Shown here: positions 26,607 through 34,149 of the stretch, piece by piece
Numbering within the stretch: the stretch's first letter is position 1
Layout of the letters: each line of letters begins with the position of its first letter
From: Verrucomicrobiota bacterium
GTDB lineage: Bacteria > Verrucomicrobiota > Verrucomicrobiia > Limisphaerales > UBA9464
Direction of reading: 5' to 3'
Assembly (NCBI GenBank): GCA_947471985.1
Contig: CANIZL010000040.1
Location: 1-54,472, forward strand
Length of the DNA stretch: 54,472 nucleotides
The notes under the pieces: generated by a model
Told to the model about the DNA's origin: nothing
Database searches by the model: none
What the model saw: the letters and a program-made list of their open reading frames with translations, nothing else
Made by a program: the position numbers and the translations under genes

Positions 26607-27998
26607 CTACTGCTTGATGTTGGCGTAGGGATTCGTACCGATGGCCGTGGAATCGACGACGGTGACACCCGCATGGACCGTGAATTCGGTGCTCGTAGAG
26701 GCAGCGGTATTGCGCACCACCACGGAAGTGACGTGCATAGCTACAATGCCCGTGCTGAGTTGAGAGAGGTGGTTGCCTTCAATACGGACCCCTTGGACAG
26801 TAGCGTCGGTAAGGATGCCGGTATTGCCCCCGCTAATGCGGTTATTCTCCACGAGGCCGAAGGCGGCGACCCTGATAGCCGCGCTGCCGGTGCCAGTCAG
26901 TCGGTTTCCGACAGCTCGTCCATGCGACGGTAGATCGATGCCGATGGTGTTGTTGGAGTCCTGCGCAATTCCTGAGATCCGCGAGTTGAGAACTTCATCG
27001 CAATAAGTTATACCGGCGGCCGATACAGTACCACCGCTGATGGTGGATACCGTGCAATTCTCCACCCGATGGACGACGGTGATGCCTATAGCGCTTCCGC
27101 CGGCGGTGATGTCGGAAATCTTGGTGTCCACCGCCACAGTTCCACTTCCGCTGATGCCCGTTCCGGTGATGCCGACTGACAGGCCCGTGCTGGATATATC
27201 GGCTACGTTACAGCGGGAAATGGTGGCGGCGTGGATGCCGATCGTGCCCTCGGAGGTTGAGGTGCCGTCGATCCCGCGGACGGTGCACGAATCCACCGTA
27301 CCGGATGTGCAAGAGATCCCAATAGGATGGCCCCCGGTGAGAGTGCTGACGGAACAGCCCTTGATATCTCCCAGAGCTGCCGAGATGCCTGCGGTACAGT
27401 TGCTAACGCCATCCACCCGGCAGTCGCGGATCTGTACCCGCGACGTCGCCGACGCAAGAATGCCGTTGACCGTGCTGTTCATCACGCTGACGCGCTCCAT
27501 GGTTCCTTTCCCATCGACATCCAGGCCAGCGGTCAGTGAGCCAAATACCTGAAGGTCCTGCAGGTGGAACTGCGTGGAAGAGCTGATTTTGATGCCTTTC
27601 GTGTAGCCCCGAATCATCCCATTGCGGATCACCAGCGCGCCACCGGGAGCATTGCTGTTGATCCCGTCGGTAGAACCGACGGCGGCTTCGATCGTGTATC
27701 CGTTGAGGTCGAGGGTCACATTCACCGCTTCGATGCGGATGCCAGCCTTGCTGGTGTTCCCGGTGATCGACCCGGTGAGGTAGTAGCTGCCGGGCAGAGT
27801 AATGATGTGGACGGCGGTCGCATCCCCTGGGAGGGTATTCACGGGTGTCCGCGCCTCAACCTGGTCGAGCGATTTCATCGTCGGGGCGGGCGGACCCGCC
27901 GGCGGGGTGAGGCTGCCCTGGGCGAGGGCGACCGTGGTGGTGAAACAGGCGGCCAGCGCGAGTGCGGTGGAGCGCGAGATGAACCAAGAATTTTTCAT
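26607..27998 (-). CDS. Secreted right-handed beta-helix protein
   Basis: 463 residues with a signal peptide (SWFISRSTALALAACFTTTV, cleaved near ALAQ). After LPGSYYLTGSITGN and VTLDLNGYTIE, the rest is a run of short beta-helix coils rich in Gly, Ser, Thr, Val and Ile (repeated 'V.NC.VS.ISGG', 'GI.I...'). Such parallel beta-helices are common in polysaccharide-binding or -cleaving proteins, but no catalytic residues are recognisable. It precedes the two other secreted-protein genes on the same strand and may share their expression. Confidence 0.8.
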   Translation of the reverse strand: MKNSWFISRSTALALAACFTTTVALAQGSLTPPAGPPAPTMKSLDQVEARTPVNTLPGDATAVHIITLPGSYYLTGSITGNTSKAGIRIEAVNVTLDLNGYTIEAAVGSTDGINSNAPGGALVIRNGMIRGYTKGIKISSSTQFHLQDLQVFGSLTAGLDVDGKGTMERVSVMNSTVNGILASATSRVQIRDCRVDGVSNCTAGISAALGDIKGCSVSTLTGGHPIGISCTSGTVDSCTVRGIDGTSTSEGTIGIHAATISRCNVADISSTGLSVGITGTGISGSGTVAVDTKISDITAGGSAIGITVVHRVENCTVSTISGGTVSAAGITYCDEVLNSRISGIAQDSNNTIGIDLPSHGRAVGNRLTGTGSAAIRVAAFGLVENNRISGGNTGILTDATVQGVRIEGNHLSQLSTGIVAMHVTSVVVRNTAASTSTEFTVHAGVTVVDSTAIGTNPYANIKQ

Positions 27999-28059
27999 TG
28001 TCCGAATTTAATTATATCTCCGAGCCGTCGTGATCAGCTTTCGCTCTGCAGACTTAACT

Positions 28060-28130
28060 GTCGGATACCCGGGCGGTATCGGACGATGGTCGGAGTTCCG
28101 GCCGGTATTTTGCTCCGACGAAAGTCGGAG
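28060..28130. repeat. Cluster of inverted repeats upstream of the beta-helix gene
   Basis: GATACC (28064-28069) pairs with GGTATC (28075-28080). CTCCGAC (28113-28119), GAAA loop, GTCGGAG (28124-28130) is a perfect 7-bp stem. GTCGGAGTT and a GC-rich tail recur at 28089 and 28124. This may be a repeat element or regulatory leader for the beta-helix gene (start 27998). The gap 27999-28463 otherwise holds only the third repeat copy. Confidence 0.5.
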
Positions 28131-28261
28131 TTGCCGGCGGCGTGGGCGAAGCGTTGGGCCGCGAGATAGGAAGGAAGGCGATGGATTGCGGGCGCGTAAG
28201 GGTAGGGGAGCGGGACGGCCCAGTGTGGTTGTTTGAAACGCACCGGTTCGGACGTTCCGAT

Positions 28262-28363
28262 GCAACCCCGTCGGGGTTGGGAATTTTGGCGCATCCGTAA
28301 CCCGGGGTAGCCCGCCACGGGCAACCCCGGGCTGGTTGATTTAATCTCGCTGGGATTGGGGAA
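28262..28363. repeat. Three-hairpin dispersed repeat, copy 3
   Basis: GCAACCCCGTCGGGGTTGGG, then CGTAACCCGGGGTAGCCCG with its partner CGGGCAACCCCGGGCT, then AATCTCGCTGGGATT. Same hairpin order and spacing as the copies at 23.8 and 24.7 kb. It lies upstream of the DUF2652 gene. Confidence 0.75.
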
Positions 28364-28463
28364 AGGGATGGTTTGCGACTATTGGCCGCTTCGCGATCCG
28401 TTGGTGATTGGCGAACCGTGACGAAAGTTGGTAAGGAATCTCTCGCGGGTGCGACAAAGGCGC

Positions 28464-29327
28464 GTGGATCCTCGTTCTGACCATCGACCCGAGTCCGTGC
28501 TGCTGATCATCGCGGACATCGGGGGTTACACGCGTTACATGACCGCGAATGCGAAAACGCTCGCGCACGGTCAGGTCATCATCACTGAACTTATTCACGC
28601 CATCGTTCGCGAGATCGCGTTGCCCCTGGAGATCGCCAAGTTGGAGGGCGATGCCGTGTTTCTCTTCTGCCGGAAATCGCCGGATGCGTTGCAATGGATG
28701 TCCATGCGGGCGGAAATCAGCCGCAGTTTGCTCACGTTTTTTTACCTCTTTCAAAAGCGCCTCCAGGAGTTGAGCCAATCCAATCACTGCACCTGTCAGG
28801 CGTGTTCGCACATTGAGAAATTGGCACTTAAGATCATTGTGCACAGCGGCGAAGCCTTGTTCCACCGGGTTCTGCATTTCGAAGAACTCGCGGGCGTGGA
28901 TGTCATCATCGTGCATCGGTTGCTGAAGAATTCCGTGCCCGCCGGGCAATACCTCCTGCTCACGGAGTCCGCGATGCGCGAACTGCAATTCCCGGAAACC
29001 GTTACGTTCAAGCCCGGGAGCGAAACCTACGAAGACATCGGCCGGCTTACGACGGCTTATCACGATTTCGACCTCCAGCCGTTCACCGGAGGGGCGGCGG
29101 AAACGAAGACATTTGGCGCACGCTACACGCAGGCGTGGCAGACGTTTGGGAAGCTCTGGTTTGGACCTTTCTCCTTGCGGGGGCCGTCGTTTCGGAACCT
29201 GCCGGGCCAATCCGGTCGAGCGGGTAAAATGGGTTTTGCGATACTGACCCTACTGCTGACGCCCATCATGCTTCCGTTCGGAGCGGTGGTGAGCGCCTTG
29301 CAGGCAATCAGGATGGGTCGCTCGTGA
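28464..29327 (+). CDS. DUF2652 cyclase-fold protein
   Basis: About 287 residues from a GTG at 28464; TTG (28428) and GTG (28449) are alternatives and the start is uncertain. LLIIADIGGYTRYMTANA near the N-terminus and KLEGDAVFLFCR match DUF2652, a family with a class III adenylate cyclase-like fold; catalytic activity is unproven. The middle has a cysteine pair (NHCTCQACSHI), then GVDVIIVHRLLKNSV. The C-terminus has one membrane segment (MGFAILTLLLTPIMLPFGAV), so the protein is probably inner-membrane anchored. Confidence 0.7.
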   Translation: MDPRSDHRPESVLLIIADIGGYTRYMTANAKTLAHGQVIITELIHAIVREIALPLEIAKLEGDAVFLFCRKSPDALQWMSMRAEISRSLLTFFYLFQKRLQELSQSNHCTCQACSHIEKLALKIIVHSGEALFHRVLHFEELAGVDVIIVHRLLKNSVPAGQYLLLTESAMRELQFPETVTFKPGSETYEDIGRLTTAYHDFDLQPFTGGAAETKTFGARYTQAWQTFGKLWFGPFSLRGPSFRNLPGQSGRAGKMGFAILTLLLTPIMLPFGAVVSALQAIRMGRS

Positions 29328-29380
29328 GGAAGGCCGTGCGGCGCGGGGAGTGCCCCGACGGGCGAGCGCGAAGGGGAATT

Positions 29381-30145
29381 TCAGGGCGTTCGAAGAATAT
29401 CTTTGGGATCCGCCCGCAGGATCAAAAGCCCGCCTTGCCGTACGACTTCGCCGGTGATCTGCACGGGTTCGGCGACGAGGTCCAACACCTGCTGATTCAC
29501 TGGCCGTCCATCGGCGCCCACGAGCAGCAAATGGAGGGCTGCGCCCTTGGTGGACCGAACCAGTAAGATCGGGGGAATCCCGCCACTGATGCAGCGAATG
29601 GCACACGCCCGATGCGGCAGGAGCTGACCGGGATTCATCACGCCGAGAAAACATTTACTGTCCACGATTTCACCGAGGAGCGTTTGGCGCCCGAGCGGGA
29701 TGGATTCCGGGCCAACGATCGCCGTGGCTGGCTGCTCGTCTGCCCGGATGGAATCGGGCACGGCTTCGACCATGGTTTGATCGCCGCGATAGATCAGCGT
29801 GCCTTGGAGGGAAACGGATTTGCCATCGAGCGACGCAAGCTTTTCACGGTCGAGACCGAACTTGAAGGGCGCGACGAGATAGTACGTGGAAAAGCTCGGT
29901 TGAGTACTCACCGCACCCGGCCGGAGCACCAGCAAATGCGGGTACGGCTGCACTTTCAACACGCCCGAAAACGTTTTGACGGTGCCCCACTCGAAGACGC
30001 TGGAGCCGATCAGTTTTTGTGGCAGCGCGAGTGCCAGCGCGCTGGTGATGCCCAGCACGAAGAGAACGAGGGCGACGGCGCGCATCAATTTGCGATGGCG
30101 TGGTGATGCCTGGGTTTCCCAGCCGATGTAGAAGTCGTCCTTCAT
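29381..30145 (-). CDS. Single-pass membrane protein with conserved Cys-rich motif
   Basis: 254 residues from the ATG at 30145, set by an ATGA overlap. One membrane segment (LMRAVALVLFVLGITSALAL) and an exported part. The striking element is DSKCFLGVMNPGQLLPHRAC continuing AIRCISGGIPP, with three Cys and one His in about 25 residues, which could bind a metal or heme. I recall this pattern as conserved in unnamed bacterial proteins but cannot name the family. Last gene of the redox operon. Confidence 0.6.
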   Translation of the reverse strand: MKDDFYIGWETQASPRHRKLMRAVALVLFVLGITSALALALPQKLIGSSVFEWGTVKTFSGVLKVQPYPHLLVLRPGAVSTQPSFSTYYLVAPFKFGLDREKLASLDGKSVSLQGTLIYRGDQTMVEAVPDSIRADEQPATAIVGPESIPLGRQTLLGEIVDSKCFLGVMNPGQLLPHRACAIRCISGGIPPILLVRSTKGAALHLLLVGADGRPVNQQVLDLVAEPVQITGEVVRQGGLLILRADPKDILRTP

Positions 30146-31200
30146 GAGTCGATCAAAGCGGGTTCCACCCGGATTCCGGCGGGATTGGGTTGTGAGTGAA
30201 CCAGCACGCGACCGCCCCGCACGCGCACGTTGAAGGTCGGGACTTTTTCGGTGAAGGGCGGCGGTGAGGCCCCGGTATCGGGGTGGTATTGATAACCATG
30301 CCAGGGACAGGTGACGCAACCGTCGATAATTTTCCCCTCGCCGAGCGGCCCGTTTTGATGCTGGCAAACATTGGAGACCGCAGAGATTTTGCCGGCGTAC
30401 TTGAAGATGGCCACGCGCTCGCCGGAAAGGCAGATGATTCGGGCCCGGTGTTCGGGGATGTCGGCGACCGCGCAGGCATCGAGGAAACCGTCGGATTCGA
30501 CCGAAGTTTTTGGACTTGGGACTCCCGACGGGGCGGAATCGAGCGCCTTTTCCCGGTGGGCGGCGAGGAGATGCAGGCCGAGGACGATGAACAGGCCGGC
30601 GGCCATGGTTCCGACATAGGCCCAGCTCGCCTCGCCTTGCAGCACGCCGAACGTGACGTGCAGGACGAGGAGTGCGTAGGCGAAATAGACCGACATGTGG
30701 AGCGCCTTCCACACCGGCGCGCTGAGGTTCGCGAGCCAGAAGTCGTGGCTGGTCGCCGCCAGCAGAAAGAGGATGACCAGCGCGAAGAATCCGAACGGCT
30801 GGAAGGGCACGCCCGCCACGGAAGGGCTCAAGGGGCTGGAAACGAAGATGCTGACCAAAGGATTCGTATCGCTGCCCGCGTGATACGTCGCGACAACGAG
30901 CGCGCCATGCAGGAGGGCCAGGAAAAAGCAGGTGACGCCGGCATGACGGCGATTGTAGAGCAGAGGCAGGAATTGAGGACGCAAGCGGCACAACGGACCG
31001 ATGCCCAAAATGAGATGGAGCAGGAGAAACGCGGCGCTGCCCAGCGCGCGGATCAGCAGGATTTCATCGGTGACTAGGGGGAAGGCGATCTTGGTGGCGG
31101 CGGCAAACGTGATCAGAAATGCCGCCACGGTGCCGATCAAAACCAGATCATAGAGCTTCTTCTGTCGGTTCCATTGAACGGCGGTGTACTGGGCGCTCAT
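30142..31200 (-). CDS. Ferric-reductase-like transmembrane protein fused to a Rieske domain
   Basis: 352 residues from the ATG at 31200. The N-terminal part has about six membrane helices of the ferric-reductase/YedZ type, with paired heme-ligand-like histidines (RRHAGVTCFFLALLHGALVV, KALHMSVYFAYALLVLHVTF). The C-terminal domain (from about 245) is Rieske: CQHQNGPLG and CPWHGYQYH, so CxH...CxxH is complete. The fusion should pass electrons between a membrane heme b and a [2Fe-2S] centre. ATGA overlaps on both sides. Physiological partners unknown. Confidence 0.85.
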   Translation of the reverse strand: MSAQYTAVQWNRQKKLYDLVLIGTVAAFLITFAAATKIAFPLVTDEILLIRALGSAAFLLLHLILGIGPLCRLRPQFLPLLYNRRHAGVTCFFLALLHGALVVATYHAGSDTNPLVSIFVSSPLSPSVAGVPFQPFGFFALVILFLLAATSHDFWLANLSAPVWKALHMSVYFAYALLVLHVTFGVLQGEASWAYVGTMAAGLFIVLGLHLLAAHREKALDSAPSGVPSPKTSVESDGFLDACAVADIPEHRARIICLSGERVAIFKYAGKISAVSNVCQHQNGPLGEGKIIDGCVTCPWHGYQYHPDTGASPPPFTEKVPTFNVRVRGGRVLVHSQPNPAGIRVEPALIDS

Positions 31201-31697
31201 GGAGTATTGGAGGGGGGGATTTCCAGGGGGCCGGACCGGGCCGCGATTTGATAATCGGCGAGGCGGTAGAGCAGGAGGGTGCCGGTTTGCGCGACCGGAC
31301 TGCCGGGCAGGATGAGGGCATCGGAACCGAGGGTGCCGAGTAGTTGCGCGTTGGCGGGCAGGGCGCCGGTAAGGTCTTTGGGGTCCGCGACCCAATAGAC
31401 GAGGACGTCGGGTTGGAGGAAATCCTCCGGGGCGGAGAGCGCCACCGCGTAGGACCCGGGTGCCGCGGTCTCGCGCAGCAGGCGCACACGAATGGCGATG
31501 GGGGCGTTCGTAAAGAGATCCGTTCGTTCCCAAATCCGGGTGGTGGCGGTCCGGGGGGCGGTGACCAATTCGGGCGGCAGAGCCGACATTTTCGGCACGG
31601 TTTTTCGGGCGGCGACGCCACCGGCAAACGCCAGCGGCAAAAGCAATCCCAGCGTCGCAAAGAGGCGGCGATGCCGTTGGCGCAAGGAGTGGATCAT
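31197..31697 (-). CDS. Exported or anchored hypothetical protein
   Basis: 166 residues from the ATG at 31697, which overlaps the upstream stop (ATGA). A basic N-terminus (MIHSLRQRHRRLF) leads into one hydrophobic segment (ATLGLLLPLAFAGGVAA), a signal peptide or anchor. The rest is soluble, beta-rich (APIAIRVRLLRETAAPGSYA, PDVLVYWVADPKDL). No family recognised. Its fixed place in the operon suggests a periplasmic accessory to the redox protein. Confidence 0.55.
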   Translation of the reverse strand: MIHSLRQRHRRLFATLGLLLPLAFAGGVAARKTVPKMSALPPELVTAPRTATTRIWERTDLFTNAPIAIRVRLLRETAAPGSYAVALSAPEDFLQPDVLVYWVADPKDLTGALPANAQLLGTLGSDALILPGSPVAQTGTLLLYRLADYQIAARSGPLEIPPSNTP

Positions 31698-31954
31698 GCG
31701 GCGGTGTGCCTTTGGGCGGCCCGTCGATGGGCGCTGACTTCCGGCGGCGGAACGGAGGTTCCCGTTCGCCAACGCTGCAGCAGCAGGGGCCAGAACACGA
31801 CGGAGCCGGGGAGGGTGAGCAGGCGGAAGCCCCAGGAGCCGCGTGCGGCGGCGGGATCGATGGTTTGGACGCCAACGGCAATGAACGGAACCGCGAAGAG
31901 AAGACCGGCGGCCAAATAGATTCCCAGCAGGAGCAGCAAAACTCCGGCGATCAT
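31694..31954 (-). CDS. Small membrane protein of redox operon
   Basis: 86 residues, two membrane segments (MIAGVLLLLLGIYLAAGLLF, GFRLLTLPGSVVFWPLLL) and a basic tail. The ATG at 31954 forms an ATGA overlap with the FMN-reductase stop; a longer upstream frame was rejected. No family recognised. It likely helps assemble or hold the membrane redox complex (inference). Confidence 0.6.
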   Translation of the reverse strand: MIAGVLLLLLGIYLAAGLLFAVPFIAVGVQTIDPAAARGSWGFRLLTLPGSVVFWPLLLQRWRTGTSVPPPEVSAHRRAAQRHTAA

Positions 31955-32505
31955 GGACGCAGTTTCTTTCCGTGGAGTGCTTCCACGAAACCGACGAACC
32001 CCGCCGCCTGTTTGCTGAGACGCTGACTGATTTCCGGGTTGGCGAATTGTCCGGCCTCGTTCAGCAGACTGCCGATGCCGGGCAGGAAGACGCGTTCGGG
32101 AAAGATATACGCGTTGCGATAGCCGAAGATGGCTTGCAACTGCTCGACTGGTCGCAAGGCACCCCAGATTCCGGCGGCCAGGCCGACGAAGCACACCGGG
32201 CGATGGACAAAACTTTCGGGGAACGGCAGGAGGTCGATGAAATACTTCAAGACACCCGGCAGGCCGCCGTTGTATTCGGGCGTCACTACGACCAGGCCAT
32301 CGGCGGCGAGAATGGCCTCGCTGAACCGCGCGAAGCCTGGGGGCTTTTCGGCGTAGGCGGCGGGCAGGAAGACCTCCGGTGGCAGTTCCGCCAGATTGAG
32401 CAATTGCGTTTCGACGCCCAGCGTTTGGTAGTTTGCGGCCAGCTGGTGGGCCACTTTGAGCGTGTTACTGCCGGGCCGGTTGGTTCCGCTGATAATGACA
32501 ATCAT
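31951..32505 (-). CDS. NADPH-dependent FMN reductase family protein
   Basis: 184 residues, flavodoxin-like. The phosphate-binding loop SGTNRPGSNTLKVA and the YNGGLPGVLKYFID motif match the NAD(P)H-dependent FMN reductase family. First gene of the five-gene operon, so it would supply reduced flavin or electrons to the membrane protein downstream (inference). It is divergent from the toxin-antitoxin pair. Confidence 0.85.
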   Translation of the reverse strand: MIVIISGTNRPGSNTLKVAHQLAANYQTLGVETQLLNLAELPPEVFLPAAYAEKPPGFARFSEAILAADGLVVVTPEYNGGLPGVLKYFIDLLPFPESFVHRPVCFVGLAAGIWGALRPVEQLQAIFGYRNAYIFPERVFLPGIGSLLNEAGQFANPEISQRLSKQAAGFVGFVEALHGKKLRP

Positions 32506-32609
32506 TCAGCGATGGGTCGCGGCGCGGGGTGAAACCTTACACGGAAATTTTTGGGGTTGGCTCCCGGCGGGGGGGCGGTTTTTTGACGTGAGTAGCCGGG
32601 TGTCTGGGA

Positions 32610-32635
32610 TAACAATGATTGCGCATTGGTTGTTA
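32610..32635 (+). promoter_or_regulatory. Candidate ParD operator
   Basis: A 26-base imperfect palindrome centred on TGCGCA: TAACAA...TGCGCA...TTGTTA, with 20 of 26 positions symmetric. It lies 35 bp before the parD start and 105 bp from the divergent FMN-reductase start. Type II antitoxins of the ParD fold repress their own promoters through such sites. Confidence 0.45.
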
Positions 32636-32670
32636 CCCATGGTAGTCTGGGGCCACGGTCAGTTTTAGCC

Positions 32671-32946
32671 ATGAACGTATCTTTGGGCCCCAAATGGGAG
32701 AAGTTTGTCGAGGATAAGTTGAAGACCGGCGATTACCAGTCGGCGAGCGAACTGGTGCGGGAGGGTCTCCGGATGCTAGAGCAGCGGGATTTGTCCACCC
32801 AACGCGGCACCGTGGCGACCTTTGAGGAATTGCAGGATGCCTTGCTGGCGTCGGTCCGGAGTGGCCCGGCGACCCCGATGACGAAAGGCGATTGGAAGGA
32901 ACTTCACGCGGAAGTCGCCGCTTTGGCCGCGAAGAAACGCTCATGA
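32671..32946 (+). CDS. ParD-like antitoxin
   Basis: 91 residues. The ribbon-helix-helix N-terminal half (MNVSLGPKWEKFVEDKLKTG, YQSASELVREGLRML) is typical of ParD antitoxins; the C-terminal part would neutralise ParE. The ATG at 32671 fits the family length. It overlaps the toxin start as ATGA. Confidence 0.85.
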   Translation: MNVSLGPKWEKFVEDKLKTGDYQSASELVREGLRMLEQRDLSTQRGTVATFEELQDALLASVRSGPATPMTKGDWKELHAEVAALAAKKRS

Positions 32947-33284
32947 GCGCCGGGCGGATCGAAAAACGGTCACCCGCCTACCAAGATCTTCGCCGTCACG
33001 CCGTGTACTTGGCCGTCGAGGCGGGTGCGCCGGTTGCCACCCGGTTTCTGGAATGCGCGGAGAAGGCGTTTTCAACCCTGGCCAGTGCGCCGACGATGGG
33101 GCGCGTTCGGCGATTTCCGCACGCCGAAGTGGGCGAGTTGCGTTCCTGGGCGATTCCGAACTTTGAGCGCTACCTCATTTTCTACCGGGCACTGCCGGGG
33201 GGTATCGAAGTGATTCGCGTCCTCCACGGAATGCGCGATTTGGATCGCATCTTTGGCAGCAAGACGGGGGATGAGGGGGGATGA
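32943..33284 (+). CDS. ParE/RelE-family toxin
   Basis: 113 residues. RIEKRSPAYQDLRRHAVYLA, FSTLASAPTMGRVRRF, and the C-terminal FERYLIFYRALPGGIEVIRV followed by LHGMRDL match the ParE fold. ParE toxins inhibit DNA gyrase (family knowledge). The start overlaps the antitoxin stop as ATGA. A dispersed repeat copy begins right after the stop. Confidence 0.85.
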   Translation: MSAGRIEKRSPAYQDLRRHAVYLAVEAGAPVATRFLECAEKAFSTLASAPTMGRVRRFPHAEVGELRSWAIPNFERYLIFYRALPGGIEVIRVLHGMRDLDRIFGSKTGDEGG

Positions 33285-33285
33285 T

Positions 33286-33383
33286 GCAACCTTTTCCGAG
33301 TTGAAGAGGTGTTGCGGCGAGTGACCCAGGGTAGCTGGTTACCGGCAACCCTGGGCTGGAGGAGGGAATCCTGTTGGGATTCG
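33286..33383. repeat. Three-hairpin dispersed repeat, copy 4 (most diverged)
   Basis: GCAACCTTTTCCGAGTTGAA, then GTGACCCAGGGTAGCTGGTTACCGGCAACCCTGGGCT-type pairing, then AATCCTGTTGGGATT. It fills the gap between the ParE stop and the convergent Rrf2 stop. Base changes keep the stems (CCAGGG against CCCTGG), suggesting the folded form is maintained or that whole copies diverged before insertion. Confidence 0.65.
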
Positions 33384-33421
33384 GGGCGGTACGTGGTCCA
33401 TCCCAAAGGGATTCGGGACGG

Positions 33422-33880
33422 TCAGATCGTGAAATCGAGGGCGGAGTTGGAGCGGGAAAGTCGATCCTGATGTTCGATCAAGTCGGCGAGGGTGGTTTCA
33501 TCGAGCACTTTCGACGTGGCGTCGCGGACCTGTTTCATGACGGCGCGGATGCCGCAGATTTTCTCGTCCGGGCAATCCTTGCACGGCGCGTAGGCCGTCT
33601 GGCTGACGCAGGGGATCAGCGCCAGCGGGCCATCGATGAGCCGCAGGACCCGACCGACGGTGATGGTTTTCGGCGCGCGGTTTAACGTGTAGCCGCCGCC
33701 GCGACCGGGGCGACTGTGCAGGATGCCGGCGCTTTTGAGTTCCAACAGAATGACCTCGAGGAACTTCTTGGGCAGGTGCTCGTTTTCCGCGATCTCGCGG
33801 ATCAGCACGGGTTTGCCTTCGCCTTTTTGACACAAGTACATCAAGGCGCGGATCCCGTATTTGGCCTTTTGCGACAGCAT
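33422..33880 (-). CDS. Rrf2-family transcriptional regulator
   Basis: 152 residues. The winged-helix N-terminus (LSQKAKYGIRALMYLCQ, KKFLEVILLELKSAGILHS, RPGRGGGYTLNR) is canonical Rrf2. Four cysteines cluster at C91, C100, C103 and C109, more than the three of IscR, so an Fe-S cluster or another redox/thiol signal is likely. Rrf2 relatives include IscR, NsrR, CymR (cysteine) and RirA. The nearby YezD, CBS-like and cysK genes favour a sulfur/cysteine role (inference). Divergent from the M14-like gene. Confidence 0.87.
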   Translation of the reverse strand: MLSQKAKYGIRALMYLCQKGEGKPVLIREIAENEHLPKKFLEVILLELKSAGILHSRPGRGGGYTLNRAPKTITVGRVLRLIDGPLALIPCVSQTAYAPCKDCPDEKICGIRAVMKQVRDATSKVLDETTLADLIEHQDRLSRSNSALDFTI

Positions 33881-33948
33881 GCTGCCAACGTCTAGCCGAT
33901 ACCGGGAGAATACCCAGAAAAAACCCGCCCCGTTCCCTCCTGTTGGGG

Positions 33949-33966
33949 CATACCGCCGTCGGTATG
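33949..33966. promoter_or_regulatory. Candidate operator palindrome upstream of the Rrf2 gene
   Basis: CATACCG (33949-33955), CCGT, CGGTATG (33960-33966): a perfect 7-bp inverted repeat, 69 bp upstream of the Rrf2 start. It could be an autoregulatory site or simply a hairpin in the 268-bp divergent promoter region. A loosely similar GATACC/GGTATC pair occurs at 28064-28080. Confidence 0.4.
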
Positions 33967-34071
33967 AGCGGCAAGTGGATCGCTTTCGATCTCAAAACCG
34001 GCCGGTTAAATGCTTGGTTCCCAAGTCTTACGGTACGGGTTCAGGTCCGTGATGAGATTAAAACCTTAACG

Positions 34072-34090
34072 TCTATTGACAAAGTAGATA
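34072..34090 (+). promoter_or_regulatory. Shared motif CTATTGACAAAGTAGAT upstream of the M14-like gene
   Basis: TCTATTGACAAAGTAGATA, partly palindromic (TCTA-N9-TAGA), lies 60 bp before the ATG at 34150. A near-identical copy lies at 50746-50762 in the same orientation relative to its gene. It includes a -35-like TTGACA, so it may be an operator overlapping a promoter. The adjacent Rrf2 protein is the obvious candidate binder. Confidence 0.5.
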
Positions 34091-34149
34091 AATAAATCAG
34101 TTTCGCGGAACTGAGTGTCCGACCTGAGTTCCATTTTCCTGCATCCTTT

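Noticed and set aside
23779-33383. Repeat copies as a CRISPR array
   Set aside because: Copies are spaced by thousands of bases with genes between, differ in sequence, and no cas genes are present.
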